Below are positions 53,314 through 61,360 of a stretch of DNA of 64,000 nt, one piece after another. This stretch comes from Piscicoccus intestinalis NBRC 104926. GTDB lineage: Bacteria; Actinomycetota; Actinomycetes; Actinomycetales; Dermatophilaceae. Numbering within the stretch: the first letter of the stretch is position 1; each line of letters starts with the position of its first letter. Location of the stretch: NCBI RefSeq assembly GCF_001515525.1, contig NZ_BCNQ01000009.1, positions 1-64,000 on the forward strand. The letters are read 5' to 3'. Both the position numbers and the translations under genes were made by a program. The notes beneath the pieces are model-generated. The model was not told the origin of the DNA, searched no databases, and was given only the letters and a program-made list of their open reading frames with translations.

Positions 53314-54234
53314 ATGCTCGATCCCCGGCTGCAGTCGTTGCGGCTCGTCGCCTGGTACGGCGGTGTTACGGCCGCAGCCGAGGCGGCGCATTACACGCCG
53401 TCGGCCGTCTCAGCCCAATTGCGATCCCTGGCGAACGATGTGGGCGCGCCGCTCCTGGAGCGCCAGGGCCGCGGCGTGCGCCTGACCGACGCCGCGCAGG
53501 TGCTTCTCGAGCACGCCGACGAGGTCGCCGCCGCCTGGGAGGCGGTGTGCGCCCGCGTGCAGTCCGGCACCGGGGCCAAGGCGGGAGCGGTGACCATGGC
53601 GGGCTTCTCCACGGCTGCCTCCACCCTGCTGCCGGAGGCGGTGCGCGAGCTCCTGCGGCAGCATCCCGGCACCGTCGCCCGCATCGTCGAGGCCGACCCG
53701 CTGGAGTGTTTCGACATGCTCGTCACCGGACAGGCCGATCTCGCGGTCGTCGTCGCCACGGACGAGATGCCCGCCCTCTCCGATCGCCGATTCGAGCAGC
53801 TGCAGCTCGGCAACGACCCGCTCGAACTGCTCGTCCACGCGCGGCATCGGCTCGCCGACCGGGAGTCGGTGAGCCTGGCGGAGGCGGCCGGCGAACCGTG
53901 GATCATGGATCGCCCCGGGCGGCCCTATCGCCAGCTTGTGCTGAGTTCGTGCGTGGCGGCCGGTTTCACCCCGGAGATCGCCCACGAAAGCTTGGAGTGG
54001 GAGACGGGTGCCGCCCTCGTGCACGCCGGTTTCGGGGTGGCGCTCGTGCCGCGGCTCGCGCATCTGCCGAGCGGTTACGCGGTGCAGCGCGTGCCGCTGC
54101 ACGGCGATCCGCGACCGGCGCGTCATATCCGTGCCGCGGTGCGAGCAGGTGCCCGGTCGCAGCCGCGGATCGTCACCGCGCTCGACGCGATGATCGCCAG
54201 CGCCGTGCTGGCTCCCGCCGTGACGTCGCACTGA
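53314..54234 (+). CDS. LysR family transcriptional regulator
   Basis: A 306-residue LysR regulator. Helix-turn-helix MLDPRLQSLRLVAWYGGVTAAAEAAHYTPSAVSAQLRSLANDVGAPLLERQGRGVRLTDAAQVLL is typical, and the C-terminal effector domain runs AGAVTMAGFSTAASTLLPEAV to about 290. ATG 53314 starts the domain; earlier in-frame codons lie across the divergent promoter. It is likely to control the demethylase and reductase genes, with betaine or a methylated amine as effector. Evidence for the target is position. Confidence 0.88.
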   Translation: MLDPRLQSLRLVAWYGGVTAAAEAAHYTPSAVSAQLRSLANDVGAPLLERQGRGVRLTDAAQVLLEHADEVAAAWEAVCARVQSGTGAKAGAVTMAGFSTAASTLLPEAVRELLRQHPGTVARIVEADPLECFDMLVTGQADLAVVVATDEMPALSDRRFEQLQLGNDPLELLVHARHRLADRESVSLAEAAGEPWIMDRPGRPYRQLVLSSCVAAGFTPEIAHESLEWETGAALVHAGFGVALVPRLAHLPSGYAVQRVPLHGDPRPARHIRAAVRAGARSQPRIVTALDAMIASAVLAPAVTSH

Positions 54235-54313
54235 CCGCGTCCGGAGCGGGCGGGGTCGCACGAAACCGCAGCAGGGGCCCCCTAGGAGCCTGGTGGGAGC
54301 CCCCGAAGAGCCC

Positions 54314-55240
54314 TCAAGAGCCGGGCGCGAGGCGGAGCACCGCGTCGGCGACGACCGGCCCGAACATCACCGGATCGTTGTGGCGGGCGCCTGGCACAAC
54401 GAGCTCGTCCCGCAGGGTGACGGCGGCGGCGACGCGGCGGCTCTGTTCGGGTGGCACGATCTCGTCGGCCTCGCCGATGACGACGCTGACGGGTGTCGTC
54501 GAGCCGGCGAGCATGTCGAGCACCGGGTATCGGTCCTGCAGAAACCGTTGGGTGGGCAGCCACGGGTAGAGCGCGCCGGCGGCGTCGGCCAGCGAGGTGA
54601 ACGGGGAGCGCAACAGGACCCCACCAGGGGGGTCGCTCGCGGCCAGCCGGGCGACGACGCCGGTGCCGAGCGACTCCCCGACGTAAAGGGTGTGCCGGGC
54701 GTCGAGGCCGTCCGCGCGCAGGGCGGCAAGGCCGGCGCGGGCGTCGGCGGCCAGCCCCTCCTCCGACGGACTGCCAGGGTTGCCGCCGTAGCCGCGGTAA
54801 TCCAGGGCGAGCACAGTCAGCCCGCGGGCGGTGAGTTCGGTGAGCAGCGAGACCCGGCCCGCGCGGTTGCCGCCGTTGCCGGGGGCGTAGAGCACCCCGA
54901 CTTTGCGGTCGGTGACGCCGGGCGCCGGGGGCAGCAGCCACGCCTGCAGGTCGAGGCCGTCGTCGGTGTGCAGCACGATGTCACGACCGCCCGGTGCGAC
55001 GTGGGCGGCCGTAGGCACCGCGCTGCGGTCGGGGAAGTAGATGACGCGGCGTTGCAGGCCGGTCAGGGCGCCCATGACGACACCCGCGAGGACGATCGCG
55101 ATCGTGGCGCTGACGAGCAGCGCGACGAGCACCCGCGGACGCCGCCGGCTCGCGGCGTGACGGGAGCGACGAGAGCGGCGGAGACCACAGGAGTCGCGAT
55201 GCCGGTGCCGTCGGCGCGACGAACGGGGACCATCGGGCAC
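54314..55240 (-). CDS. Membrane-anchored alpha/beta hydrolase (BEM46/ABHD12-13-like)
   Basis: A 308-residue protein. A basic N-terminus is followed by one membrane helix (VLVALLVSATIAIVLAGVVMGAL), then an alpha/beta hydrolase domain with Gly-Gly-Asn oxyanion motif VLYAPGNGGNRAGRV, nucleophile in LYVGESLGTGVVARL, acid in GEADEIVPP and a late His in GARHNDPVM. The start is uncertain since the N-terminal region is low complexity. It begins 7 bases after the IclR stop, in the Rieske operon. Confidence 0.85.
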   Translation of the reverse strand: MPDGPRSSRRRHRHRDSCGLRRSRRSRHAASRRRPRVLVALLVSATIAIVLAGVVMGALTGLQRRVIYFPDRSAVPTAAHVAPGGRDIVLHTDDGLDLQAWLLPPAPGVTDRKVGVLYAPGNGGNRAGRVSLLTELTARGLTVLALDYRGYGGNPGSPSEEGLAADARAGLAALRADGLDARHTLYVGESLGTGVVARLAASDPPGGVLLRSPFTSLADAAGALYPWLPTQRFLQDRYPVLDMLAGSTTPVSVVIGEADEIVPPEQSRRVAAAVTLRDELVVPGARHNDPVMFGPVVADAVLRLAPGS

Positions 55241-55246
55241 CGTCGG

Positions 55247-56065
55247 CTACCCGGAGACGCCGGCGCGCGCACCGACGAGGGCGTCGCGGGGGCGCCCACC
55301 GGACAGAGTCGCCGCGACGCGTGCGGCGCCACGCCGAAGCTGGTCCGCGGCGGCGCGGCCACGCCGCCCGTCGAGACGTTGAGTGGGTCCGGCGGCGGTG
55401 AGGACCCCGGCCAGGGCGCCGGAGGCCAGGACGATGCCGACGCCGATGCCGGTCAGGCCTTCCTCCTCCTCGTCGCGCGCCGCCGCGTACCCCTGGGTGC
55501 GGATGCGCTGCAGTTCGACGCGCATGGCCGCGGCCGTCGTGATCGTGCCCGCCGTGTAGCGCGGGAGCGGCTCGCGCAGGAACTCGGCCACCTCGGTCTC
55601 CGGGCGGGTCGACAGCAGAACTTTGCCGCTCGCGCTGGCGTGCAGGGGGAATCGTTGGCCGACCCAGGAGCGCGGCCGCAGCTGATGCGGCGCGTCGACC
55701 TGCTCGACGAGGTCGAGACCCCCGTCGGCGGCGACGACACTGAGCGTGACCGTCTCGCGGACCTGTTCGGCGAGTTCGCGCACGATCGGCGACGCCACCT
55801 CCTGTAGCAGCCGCTGCTCGTCGGAGGCGCGGGCGAGCCGTAGCAGTTCGGGGCCGAGCAGCACCCGCTCCTCCCCCGGCGGGCGCAGCACGAAGCCCTC
55901 CTGTTCCAGCGTCTTGATCAGGCGCAGGGCGGTCGCCCGGGGGAGCCCGACGGTGCGGGCGAGCGAGGAGATGTTGGCCTCGCTGTCGGCGGCGGTGGCG
56001 CGCAGCAGGGTGATCGCCTTGATCACCGATTGGTTCAGCTTTACGCCCTCGTCGCCGCCGGCCAT
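55247..56065 (-). CDS. IclR family transcriptional regulator
   Basis: A 272-residue regulator. Winged helix LNQSVIKAITLLRATAADSEANISSLARTVGLPRATALRLIKTLEQEGFV is followed by the IclR GAF-like ligand domain (LVEQVDAPHQLRPRSWVGQRFPLHASASGKVLLS, GIGVGIVLASGALAGVLTAAGPTQRL). It lies 38 bases after the Rieske gene and 6 before the hydrolase gene. The operon position suggests autoregulation and control of the oxygenase. The effector may be a betaine or its product. Confidence 0.9.
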   Translation of the reverse strand: MAGGDEGVKLNQSVIKAITLLRATAADSEANISSLARTVGLPRATALRLIKTLEQEGFVLRPPGEERVLLGPELLRLARASDEQRLLQEVASPIVRELAEQVRETVTLSVVAADGGLDLVEQVDAPHQLRPRSWVGQRFPLHASASGKVLLSTRPETEVAEFLREPLPRYTAGTITTAAAMRVELQRIRTQGYAAARDEEEEGLTGIGVGIVLASGALAGVLTAAGPTQRLDGRRGRAAADQLRRGAARVAATLSGGRPRDALVGARAGVSG

Positions 56066-56103
56066 GCGGTCACGATACCGAGGCGCATCACGCCCCGGCC
56101 CGA

Positions 56104-57402
56104 TCACCGGCCGGGGCGGGCGCCGAGGTCGCCGTCGGCGCCGACCTCGAAGTACGCCTGGAGGCGGCCGACGTACCAGGCGACGAAGGCCTCCACATCG
56201 CCCTCCACCTCGGAGTACGGGCCGGGCAGGTAGCCCGGATCCTGCACGCCCCTCTGGGTGCGGGCGACGAACACGCTGTCCTGGGTGTTGGTGGCGTTCC
56301 ACACGTGGGTCAACGACTCCACGTCGTAGTCGACGCCCTCGACCGCGTCCGGGTGCACGAGCCACGTCGTGCGCAGGAACGTGCGGGTCGGCGAGATCGG
56401 CAGCACGGAGAATACGACCGCGTGATCGGAGAGCATGTGGAACCACGAGTTCGGCTGCAGGTGCAGGTGCAGGTCGCCGAACCGGGCGTCGTCGATGGCG
56501 CCCATGCGCTTGCGGCAGACGGCCTTGCCGCCGTCGCTGTAGGACTGGCCGGCGCCGTCGAGCGGGGCGTGCTCGACAAGGAATCCCGTGGGCCGGGTGT
56601 CGAGCTCGCGGATCCACTCCTGCGGAAAGCCGCTGCGCGTGCAGGAGTCGGCGAGGGCCGTGGTGGCCTCCTCGAAGCGGTCCCACACCGGCTGCAGCCG
56701 GGGCGGCACGTCGTCGGCGGTGTAGCCGTGCAGCGGAAAGTACGCGGTGAGCAGCTCGGGGTGCCCGTCGCAGTGGTAGCACTCCCGGTTGTTCTCCATG
56801 ACGAGCTTCCAGTTGCCCTCCTCGACGATGTCGACCTGGTGGGCGACCTTGGCGCCGGCCATGCCGTACGGCGTGAGGAACGGTTCGACCCGGCTCATCA
56901 CCTCGTCGAAGTCGGCCGGGGGCTCGTCGGCGAGGCATACGAAGACGAATCCGCCGACCGTGCGGGCGTGCACGGGGCGCAGGCCGTAGCGGCTGCGGTC
57001 CATCGTCGGCGGCTGATTGTCGGCGTGCATGAGGCTGCCGTCGACGCCGTAGACCCAGTGGTGGTAGGGGCAGACGAGGTTGCCGACGCTGCCGCACGGG
57101 GCGTCGAGGAGGCGGGAGCCGCGGTGGCGGCACACGTTGTGGAACGCGCGCACCTGCTCGTCGTCGTCGCGCAGGACGATCACCGAGGAGGTGCCGATCT
57201 CGACCGTCACGTAGTCGCCGGGTTCGGGCAGCTCGGGCTCGGTGGCGACGAAGAGCCAGTGGCGCTCGAAGATCGCGCGCAGGTCGAGGTCGAAGACGTC
57301 GGCGCTGGTGTAGAAGGTCGCTTCCAGGCTGTGCCCGGGCTCGCGGCGGGTCACGAGGTCGTGCAGGTCGCCCACCGGCGCCCGCTCGTGCTGGAGGGTC
57401 AT
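56104..57402 (-). CDS. Rieske non-heme iron oxygenase, betaine demethylase type
   Basis: A 432-residue alpha subunit. Rieske ligands are C91-x-H93 (CRHRG) and C111-x2-H114 (CPYHHW); the mononuclear iron region follows at NRECYHCDGHPELLTAY with an aspartate further on. The sequence resembles GbcA/Stc2 proteins, which hydroxylate and demethylate glycine betaine or stachydrine. GAGGAGA 6 bases before ATG 57402 sets the start. The reductase partner is probably the gene at 50005-51126. Glycine betaine and proline betaine cannot be told apart from sequence alone. Confidence 0.88.
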   Translation of the reverse strand: MTLQHERAPVGDLHDLVTRREPGHSLEATFYTSADVFDLDLRAIFERHWLFVATEPELPEPGDYVTVEIGTSSVIVLRDDDEQVRAFHNVCRHRGSRLLDAPCGSVGNLVCPYHHWVYGVDGSLMHADNQPPTMDRSRYGLRPVHARTVGGFVFVCLADEPPADFDEVMSRVEPFLTPYGMAGAKVAHQVDIVEEGNWKLVMENNRECYHCDGHPELLTAYFPLHGYTADDVPPRLQPVWDRFEEATTALADSCTRSGFPQEWIRELDTRPTGFLVEHAPLDGAGQSYSDGGKAVCRKRMGAIDDARFGDLHLHLQPNSWFHMLSDHAVVFSVLPISPTRTFLRTTWLVHPDAVEGVDYDVESLTHVWNATNTQDSVFVARTQRGVQDPGYLPGPYSEVEGDVEAFVAWYVGRLQAYFEVGADGDLGARPGR

Positions 57403-57511
57403 GATGCGTCTCCTCGACGGTACGGAGAGGCCGGCTCCCACGTCAGGGGTGCTCAGCGGCACTGTGCGGCAATGTGCGGCGCTGGCGGGCGTGGACACGG
57501 CCCCTTCGGCG

Positions 57512-57540
57512 GTGGTCACTTTTCACCCGAAGGTGACCAC
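57512..57540. promoter_or_regulatory. Candidate IclR operator, GTGGTCAC-N13-GTGACCAC
   Basis: Perfect 8-base arms with a 13-base spacer lie 110-138 bases upstream of the Rieske gene start. It is the most likely binding site for the IclR regulator of the same operon, by position and symmetry. Confidence 0.45.
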
Positions 57541-57620
57541 TAGGTGGATGGTGGCATGCGCCATCGACGCCGGTCAATGGTCGTCGCCGCGCCGGCCCGC
57601 CGACGGCCGACGAGTCCGGC

Positions 57621-57983
57621 TCAGCGCGGGATCGCCTCACCGGCAAGGGCGTAGATCATGGCCGGGCGGTCGCCGGAGTCGGTGCGCACGGTGACGGTGG
57701 CGCGTTCGTAGCCCGGGCCTTCGAAGGCGTCGAGGCGCGCCCAGTGCTCGGGCAGGTCGGGTGAGTCGAAGAGCTGCACGGCGACGGCTGGGCCCTGCGC
57801 GTCCAGCACGATGCCGGGGTAGCCCATCGCGGCGCCCCACCCGCTCTCGTGCAGGTGACCGTGCACGATTCCGGGGGTCCAGGTGCCCTGCATGCCGGCC
57901 ATGTGATGGTGATTCGGGCCGCCGGGACCGAGCGTGCCGTAGACCGCCAGCCGCCGCTCGGCGCCCTCGCTGGGTGCGTTCAT
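57621..57983 (-). CDS. Gamma-glutamylcyclotransferase-like protein
   Basis: A 120-residue GGCT/AIG2-fold protein. YGTLGPGGPNHHHM is the family substrate loop, and the catalytic glutamate is in FEGPGYERATVTV. Such enzymes release 5-oxoproline from gamma-glutamyl peptides, but many bacterial members are unassigned. ATG 57983 is preceded by GGAAGGA. The sugar-epimerase-type gene lies 49 bases upstream on the same strand. Confidence 0.85.
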   Translation of the reverse strand: MNAPSEGAERRLAVYGTLGPGGPNHHHMAGMQGTWTPGIVHGHLHESGWGAAMGYPGIVLDAQGPAVAVQLFDSPDLPEHWARLDAFEGPGYERATVTVRTDSGDRPAMIYALAGEAIPR

Positions 57984-58032
57984 CGCGTGCGTCCTTCCCG
58001 ATTCTCGGCGGGGCGGCGACCTGGCGGACGGC

Positions 58033-58818
58033 CTAGGAGCCCTTCGGCCAGTCGTCGGGCGAGGCAGCACCGCCCTCGACGACGCGCTCACCCTCGGGCG
58101 CGCGCCGCGTCCAGTCGTCCTGCGGTCGGTAGCCCAGATCGAGCATCGTATTCGTCATGTCCCAGCGCCGGTTGGGGTTGTCGGAGACTGCGTAGTAGAT
58201 GCCGAAGCGCACCTGCGCCTCGATGGCCCGGCGGAACACCTGCTCGGTGTCGTCCTCGCTGAGCCACATCGCGCGCAGCAGCTCGGTGTCGGTCTCCAGC
58301 GGGTCGGCGGTGGTCCAACCGATGCGCAGCGCGATGACGTCGAGCCCGAACTCGTCGTGGTAGAAGCGCCCGAGCGCCTCGCCGAAGACCTTGCTCACCC
58401 CGTAGAGGGAGTCGGGCCGCGGCGGCTGGTGGGCGTAGACCGGCCACTGCTCGTCGCGGTCGTACATGCCCATCGCGTGGTTGGAGGAGGCGAGCACGAC
58501 GCGCCGAATGCCGGCTTCGCGGGCGGCCTCGAGCACGGTGCGGGTGCCGATGATGTTGGCGGTCAGCACCGCCTCCCAGTCGGACTCCGGGGAGGCGGCG
58601 CCGGCCAGGTGCAGCACGGTGTCGACGCCCTCCATGAGGGGGCGCACCTGCTCGTAGTCGTCGAGGTCGGCGCGGCGCAGCTCGCGTTCCTGCTCGTCGG
58701 TGGCCGGGGTGCGGCCCTGCTGGACGACGTCGTAATCGCCGCGCAGCCGCCGCGTGAGCAACAGTCCGATGCCGCCGGTGGCGCCGGTGATGAGGATTCG
58801 TCGTCGCGAGTCGGTCAT
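58033..58818 (-). CDS. Extended SDR, uronate-dehydrogenase/epimerase type
   Basis: A 261-residue NAD(P)-dependent extended SDR: ILITGATGGIGLLLTRRL, DTVLHLAGAASPE, VVLASSNHAMGMY and catalytic Y-x3-K in LYGVSKVFGEALGRF. The pattern is close to uronate dehydrogenases and related sugar-nucleotide enzymes, with R in LRIGW. ATG 58818 is supported by GAGGA 8 bases upstream. It may be co-transcribed with the gamma-glutamylcyclotransferase-like gene. Confidence 0.85.
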   Translation of the reverse strand: MTDSRRRILITGATGGIGLLLTRRLRGDYDVVQQGRTPATDEQERELRRADLDDYEQVRPLMEGVDTVLHLAGAASPESDWEAVLTANIIGTRTVLEAAREAGIRRVVLASSNHAMGMYDRDEQWPVYAHQPPRPDSLYGVSKVFGEALGRFYHDEFGLDVIALRIGWTTADPLETDTELLRAMWLSEDDTEQVFRRAIEAQVRFGIYYAVSDNPNRRWDMTNTMLDLGYRPQDDWTRRAPEGERVVEGGAASPDDWPKGS

Positions 58819-59240
58819 AGACAGCATCCTCGGTCGCCAGGCAGTCGCCCGCATCCGCACGCCTGGGGGTTCCGACCGCCGCATGGGCGAGCATTCGAGC
58901 CGAGTGGCGGCGGCGAGCGGCGGCGGGCGGCGGGGCGGGGCAAGCGGCGGTGCGCGGGGCAAGCGGCTTGCCGCGAGCGGGACAACGGACGGGGCACCGG
59001 CTCCGCAACAGAACACCGGTTCCCCGACCGGACACCGGCTACTCGACCAGACATCTGCGATCGGCGGTGTCCCGTCGATCTGCCGGTGTCCCGTCGACTT
59101 TCCGGTGTTCTGCACCATCGGTCGGTGTTCAGTTGGGCGACAAGGTGCCGCCTTTGTCTGCGCGCCTCTCGCCATTCCCCTAGAGGGCCATATACGAGGC
59201 GATCGCATGTCGAGGAGCGAGCCCGTGCGACGATGCGCGC
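58819..59240. other. Intergenic region with repeat family B
   Basis: This 422-base divergent gap holds GC-rich low-complexity DNA (58910-58985), then the family B repeat, then the 5' region of the virulence-factor-like gene. Two short AT-poor patches occur but no convincing promoter. No gene was identified in it. Confidence 0.6.
59029..59098 (+). repeat. Palindromic repeat family B, copy 2
   Basis: About 80% identical to the minus strand at 24872-24940. Units of CCGGTGTCC and its complement recur on both sides (58990-59120), so the region is a nest of short inverted and direct repeats around one TGCGATCG core. Confidence 0.7.
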
Positions 59241-59546
59241 ATGACCGAGTACCAGATCATGTCGTGGCGCGATCTGCCGTCGCTGGTGACCGTGCGCGAG
59301 GGCGACGAGGTGATCAAGGCGCCGCTCGCGCCGCGCTTCCAGGAGGCCATCGACGAGGCGGCGATGCGCCTGGGCGAGACCGGCAGCGACGACTACCTCG
59401 CGGGCTGGTCGCGCGGGGAGTGGACGCCCGCCGAGGGCGACCCCGCGCAGGTCGCCGAGCGCGTCGGCGCCGACCTCGAATCCCGCTGGGACGAGGCCGC
59501 GCTGACCGCCTATCTCGACGCGATCGGCCCCGCCGCACAGGAGTGA
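59241..59546 (+). CDS. Virulence-factor family protein (CvfC-like)
   Basis: A 101-residue protein resembling the small conserved 'virulence factor' family, with MTEYQIMSWRDLPSLVTVREGDEVIKAPLAPRFQEAIDEAAMRLG. It is soluble and acidic, with no catalytic motif visible. Its last codons overlap the start of the polymerase gene by 4 bases, so the two are translated together. The family name is from an early genetic screen and does not define a biochemical role. Confidence 0.75.
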   Translation: MTEYQIMSWRDLPSLVTVREGDEVIKAPLAPRFQEAIDEAAMRLGETGSDDYLAGWSRGEWTPAEGDPAQVAERVGADLESRWDEAALTAYLDAIGPAAQE

Positions 59547-61330
59547 ACGCCGGCCCGCCCGCCGATCCACCGGTTGACCCTCCCGCCGGACAACCCGGCG
59601 ACCGGCCAGCCGACCGACCCGCCGACCGATCCGGCGACCGACCTGCCGACTGGACGGCGCTCGTCGTCGATGCCCCCGGCGGCCGAACAGCCCCGCGCGC
59701 CGCCCTCCTCGGCCCAGGCCGGCGCGTGGTCCTCGACCTGCCCCGGGCCCTGGAGACGGTCCGCGCCCTCGAGCGCGAACGCCCCCGCTGGGTGTGGTGG
59801 TCGGCGGCCGAAGCCGCGGCGCCGCTCGTCGAGGCCGGGATCCGGCCGGCGCGGGCGTGGGACATCGCCGAAGCGCACAGAATTCTGTGCGGCGGATGGG
59901 AGGCGGGGCCGGGGGTCGCCTGGGCCGCCGCACACGGTCTCCCGAGCGACGGCGTGCCGGGCGCCCCGACCGGGGACCTCTTCGAGGCCGCGATCGCGCT
60001 CGAGCGGCCGCTGGCCGACGAGACGCTGGTGCGGGCCGACGGGTACCTGCGCCCCGACGCCGCGGCGGGCACCTGGCAGCGCGCCGGGACCACCGGGCAG
60101 CACTCCGACGACCGGCTGCTGGCCTGGGCCGACGCGGCCCTGGAGTGCGCCGCGGGGCAACGCGAGCGCGCGATGCGAATCGGGCCGCGGGTCGTGTCGA
60201 CCGTGCATGCCGAGTCGGCCGCGGCGGTGCTGTGCGAGGAGTTGGCCCGCGACGGGCTGCCCGTCGACCGGGCCGCGCTGCTGGCCCTCGTCGAGCCGCT
60301 GTCGGGCCCCCGCGGCGAACGCGACGCGGCGGTACTGCGCCACGCGCCCGGCCGCGAACACACCGACCTGCGCAACCCCACCCAGGTGCGCGAGCTGCTG
60401 AAGGCGGTCGGCATCGACGTGCCGAGCACCCGCAAGCACGTGCTCGAGGGGTTCGCCGACGCGCACCCGATCGTGCCCGCACTGCTGCGATGGCGGCGCG
60501 AGGAGCGGATCGCCACGACGTACGGGCTGCGCTGGATCGAGGAGCACATCGGCTCCGACGACCGCCTGCGCGGCCGCTGGACCGCGTGCGACGGCGCCGG
60601 CGGCCGGATGACCGCCGAGGCGGGCCTGCACAACCTGCCCGCCGCGTTGCGCGCCGGCGTCGCGGCCCACCCCGGGCATGCGCTCGTGCGCGCCGACCTC
60701 GGTCAGATCGAGCCGCGGGTGCTCGCCGTCGTCTCCGGCGACGCGGCGTTCGCGCAGGCCACCCTGGCCGACGACCTGTACGCGCCGGTGGCCGCGCGGC
60801 TGCGGGTCGAGCGGCCGATCGCCAAGGTCGCGGTGCTCGCCGCCATGTACGGCCAGCGCAGCGGGCCCGCCGGGGAGGCGCTGCGCGGCCTGGAGCGCGC
60901 CTACCCCGTCGCGATGGCGCACCTCGACCGCGCGTACGCCGCCGGCACCCGCGGGGAGCCGGTGCGCACCTACGGCGGGCGGCTCATCCCGACCGGGCGG
61001 TTCCTGACCACCGCGCCGGTCGGCGCCGACCCGCGCCTGGACGCCGCCCGCGGCCGGTTCGCCCGCAACGCGATCATCCAGGGCGCCGCCGCGGAGCTGT
61101 TCAAGGCGTGGGCCGCGACCGTGCGCGCCACGACCGCCGACCTCGGCGCCCGGATCGTGTTGTGCCTGCACGACGAGCTGCTCGTGCACACCCCGGCCGA
61201 GCACGCCGACGAGGTCGCCCGGCGCGTCGAGACCGCCCTGGCCGACGCCGCCCGGCGGTGGAGCCCGACTCCGGTGCGCTTCGTCGCCGACACCTCCGTC
61301 GTGCAGCGCTGGTCGGAGGCGAAGGGGTGA
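59543..61330 (+). CDS. DNA polymerase I-like, family A polymerase
   Basis: A 595-residue family A polymerase of the short actinobacterial type. After a low-complexity N-terminus and a degenerate exonuclease-like region, polymerase motif A is VRADLGQIEPRVLA (about 390-403), motif B RGRFARNAIIQGAAAELFKAWA, and motif C CLHDELLVHTPAEH. The 5'-nuclease domain of PolA is absent and 3'-5' exonuclease residues are not clear. GTG 59543 overlaps the upstream stop in a GTGA. It may act in repair or lesion synthesis; a role of the overlapping gene in it is unknown. Confidence 0.88.
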   Translation: MNAGPPADPPVDPPAGQPGDRPADRPADRSGDRPADWTALVVDAPGGRTAPRAALLGPGRRVVLDLPRALETVRALERERPRWVWWSAAEAAAPLVEAGIRPARAWDIAEAHRILCGGWEAGPGVAWAAAHGLPSDGVPGAPTGDLFEAAIALERPLADETLVRADGYLRPDAAAGTWQRAGTTGQHSDDRLLAWADAALECAAGQRERAMRIGPRVVSTVHAESAAAVLCEELARDGLPVDRAALLALVEPLSGPRGERDAAVLRHAPGREHTDLRNPTQVRELLKAVGIDVPSTRKHVLEGFADAHPIVPALLRWRREERIATTYGLRWIEEHIGSDDRLRGRWTACDGAGGRMTAEAGLHNLPAALRAGVAAHPGHALVRADLGQIEPRVLAVVSGDAAFAQATLADDLYAPVAARLRVERPIAKVAVLAAMYGQRSGPAGEALRGLERAYPVAMAHLDRAYAAGTRGEPVRTYGGRLIPTGRFLTTAPVGADPRLDAARGRFARNAIIQGAAAELFKAWAATVRATTADLGARIVLCLHDELLVHTPAEHADEVARRVETALADAARRWSPTPVRFVADTSVVQRWSEAKG

Positions 61331-61360
61331 GTCGGTCGAGGCGACGCGCTCGCACGCCCG

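Noticed and set aside
58754-61330. An 858-residue form of the PolA-like protein
   Set aside because: The additional N-terminus crosses the repeat region and the virulence-factor gene; GTG 59543 starts the domain with a GTGA overlap.
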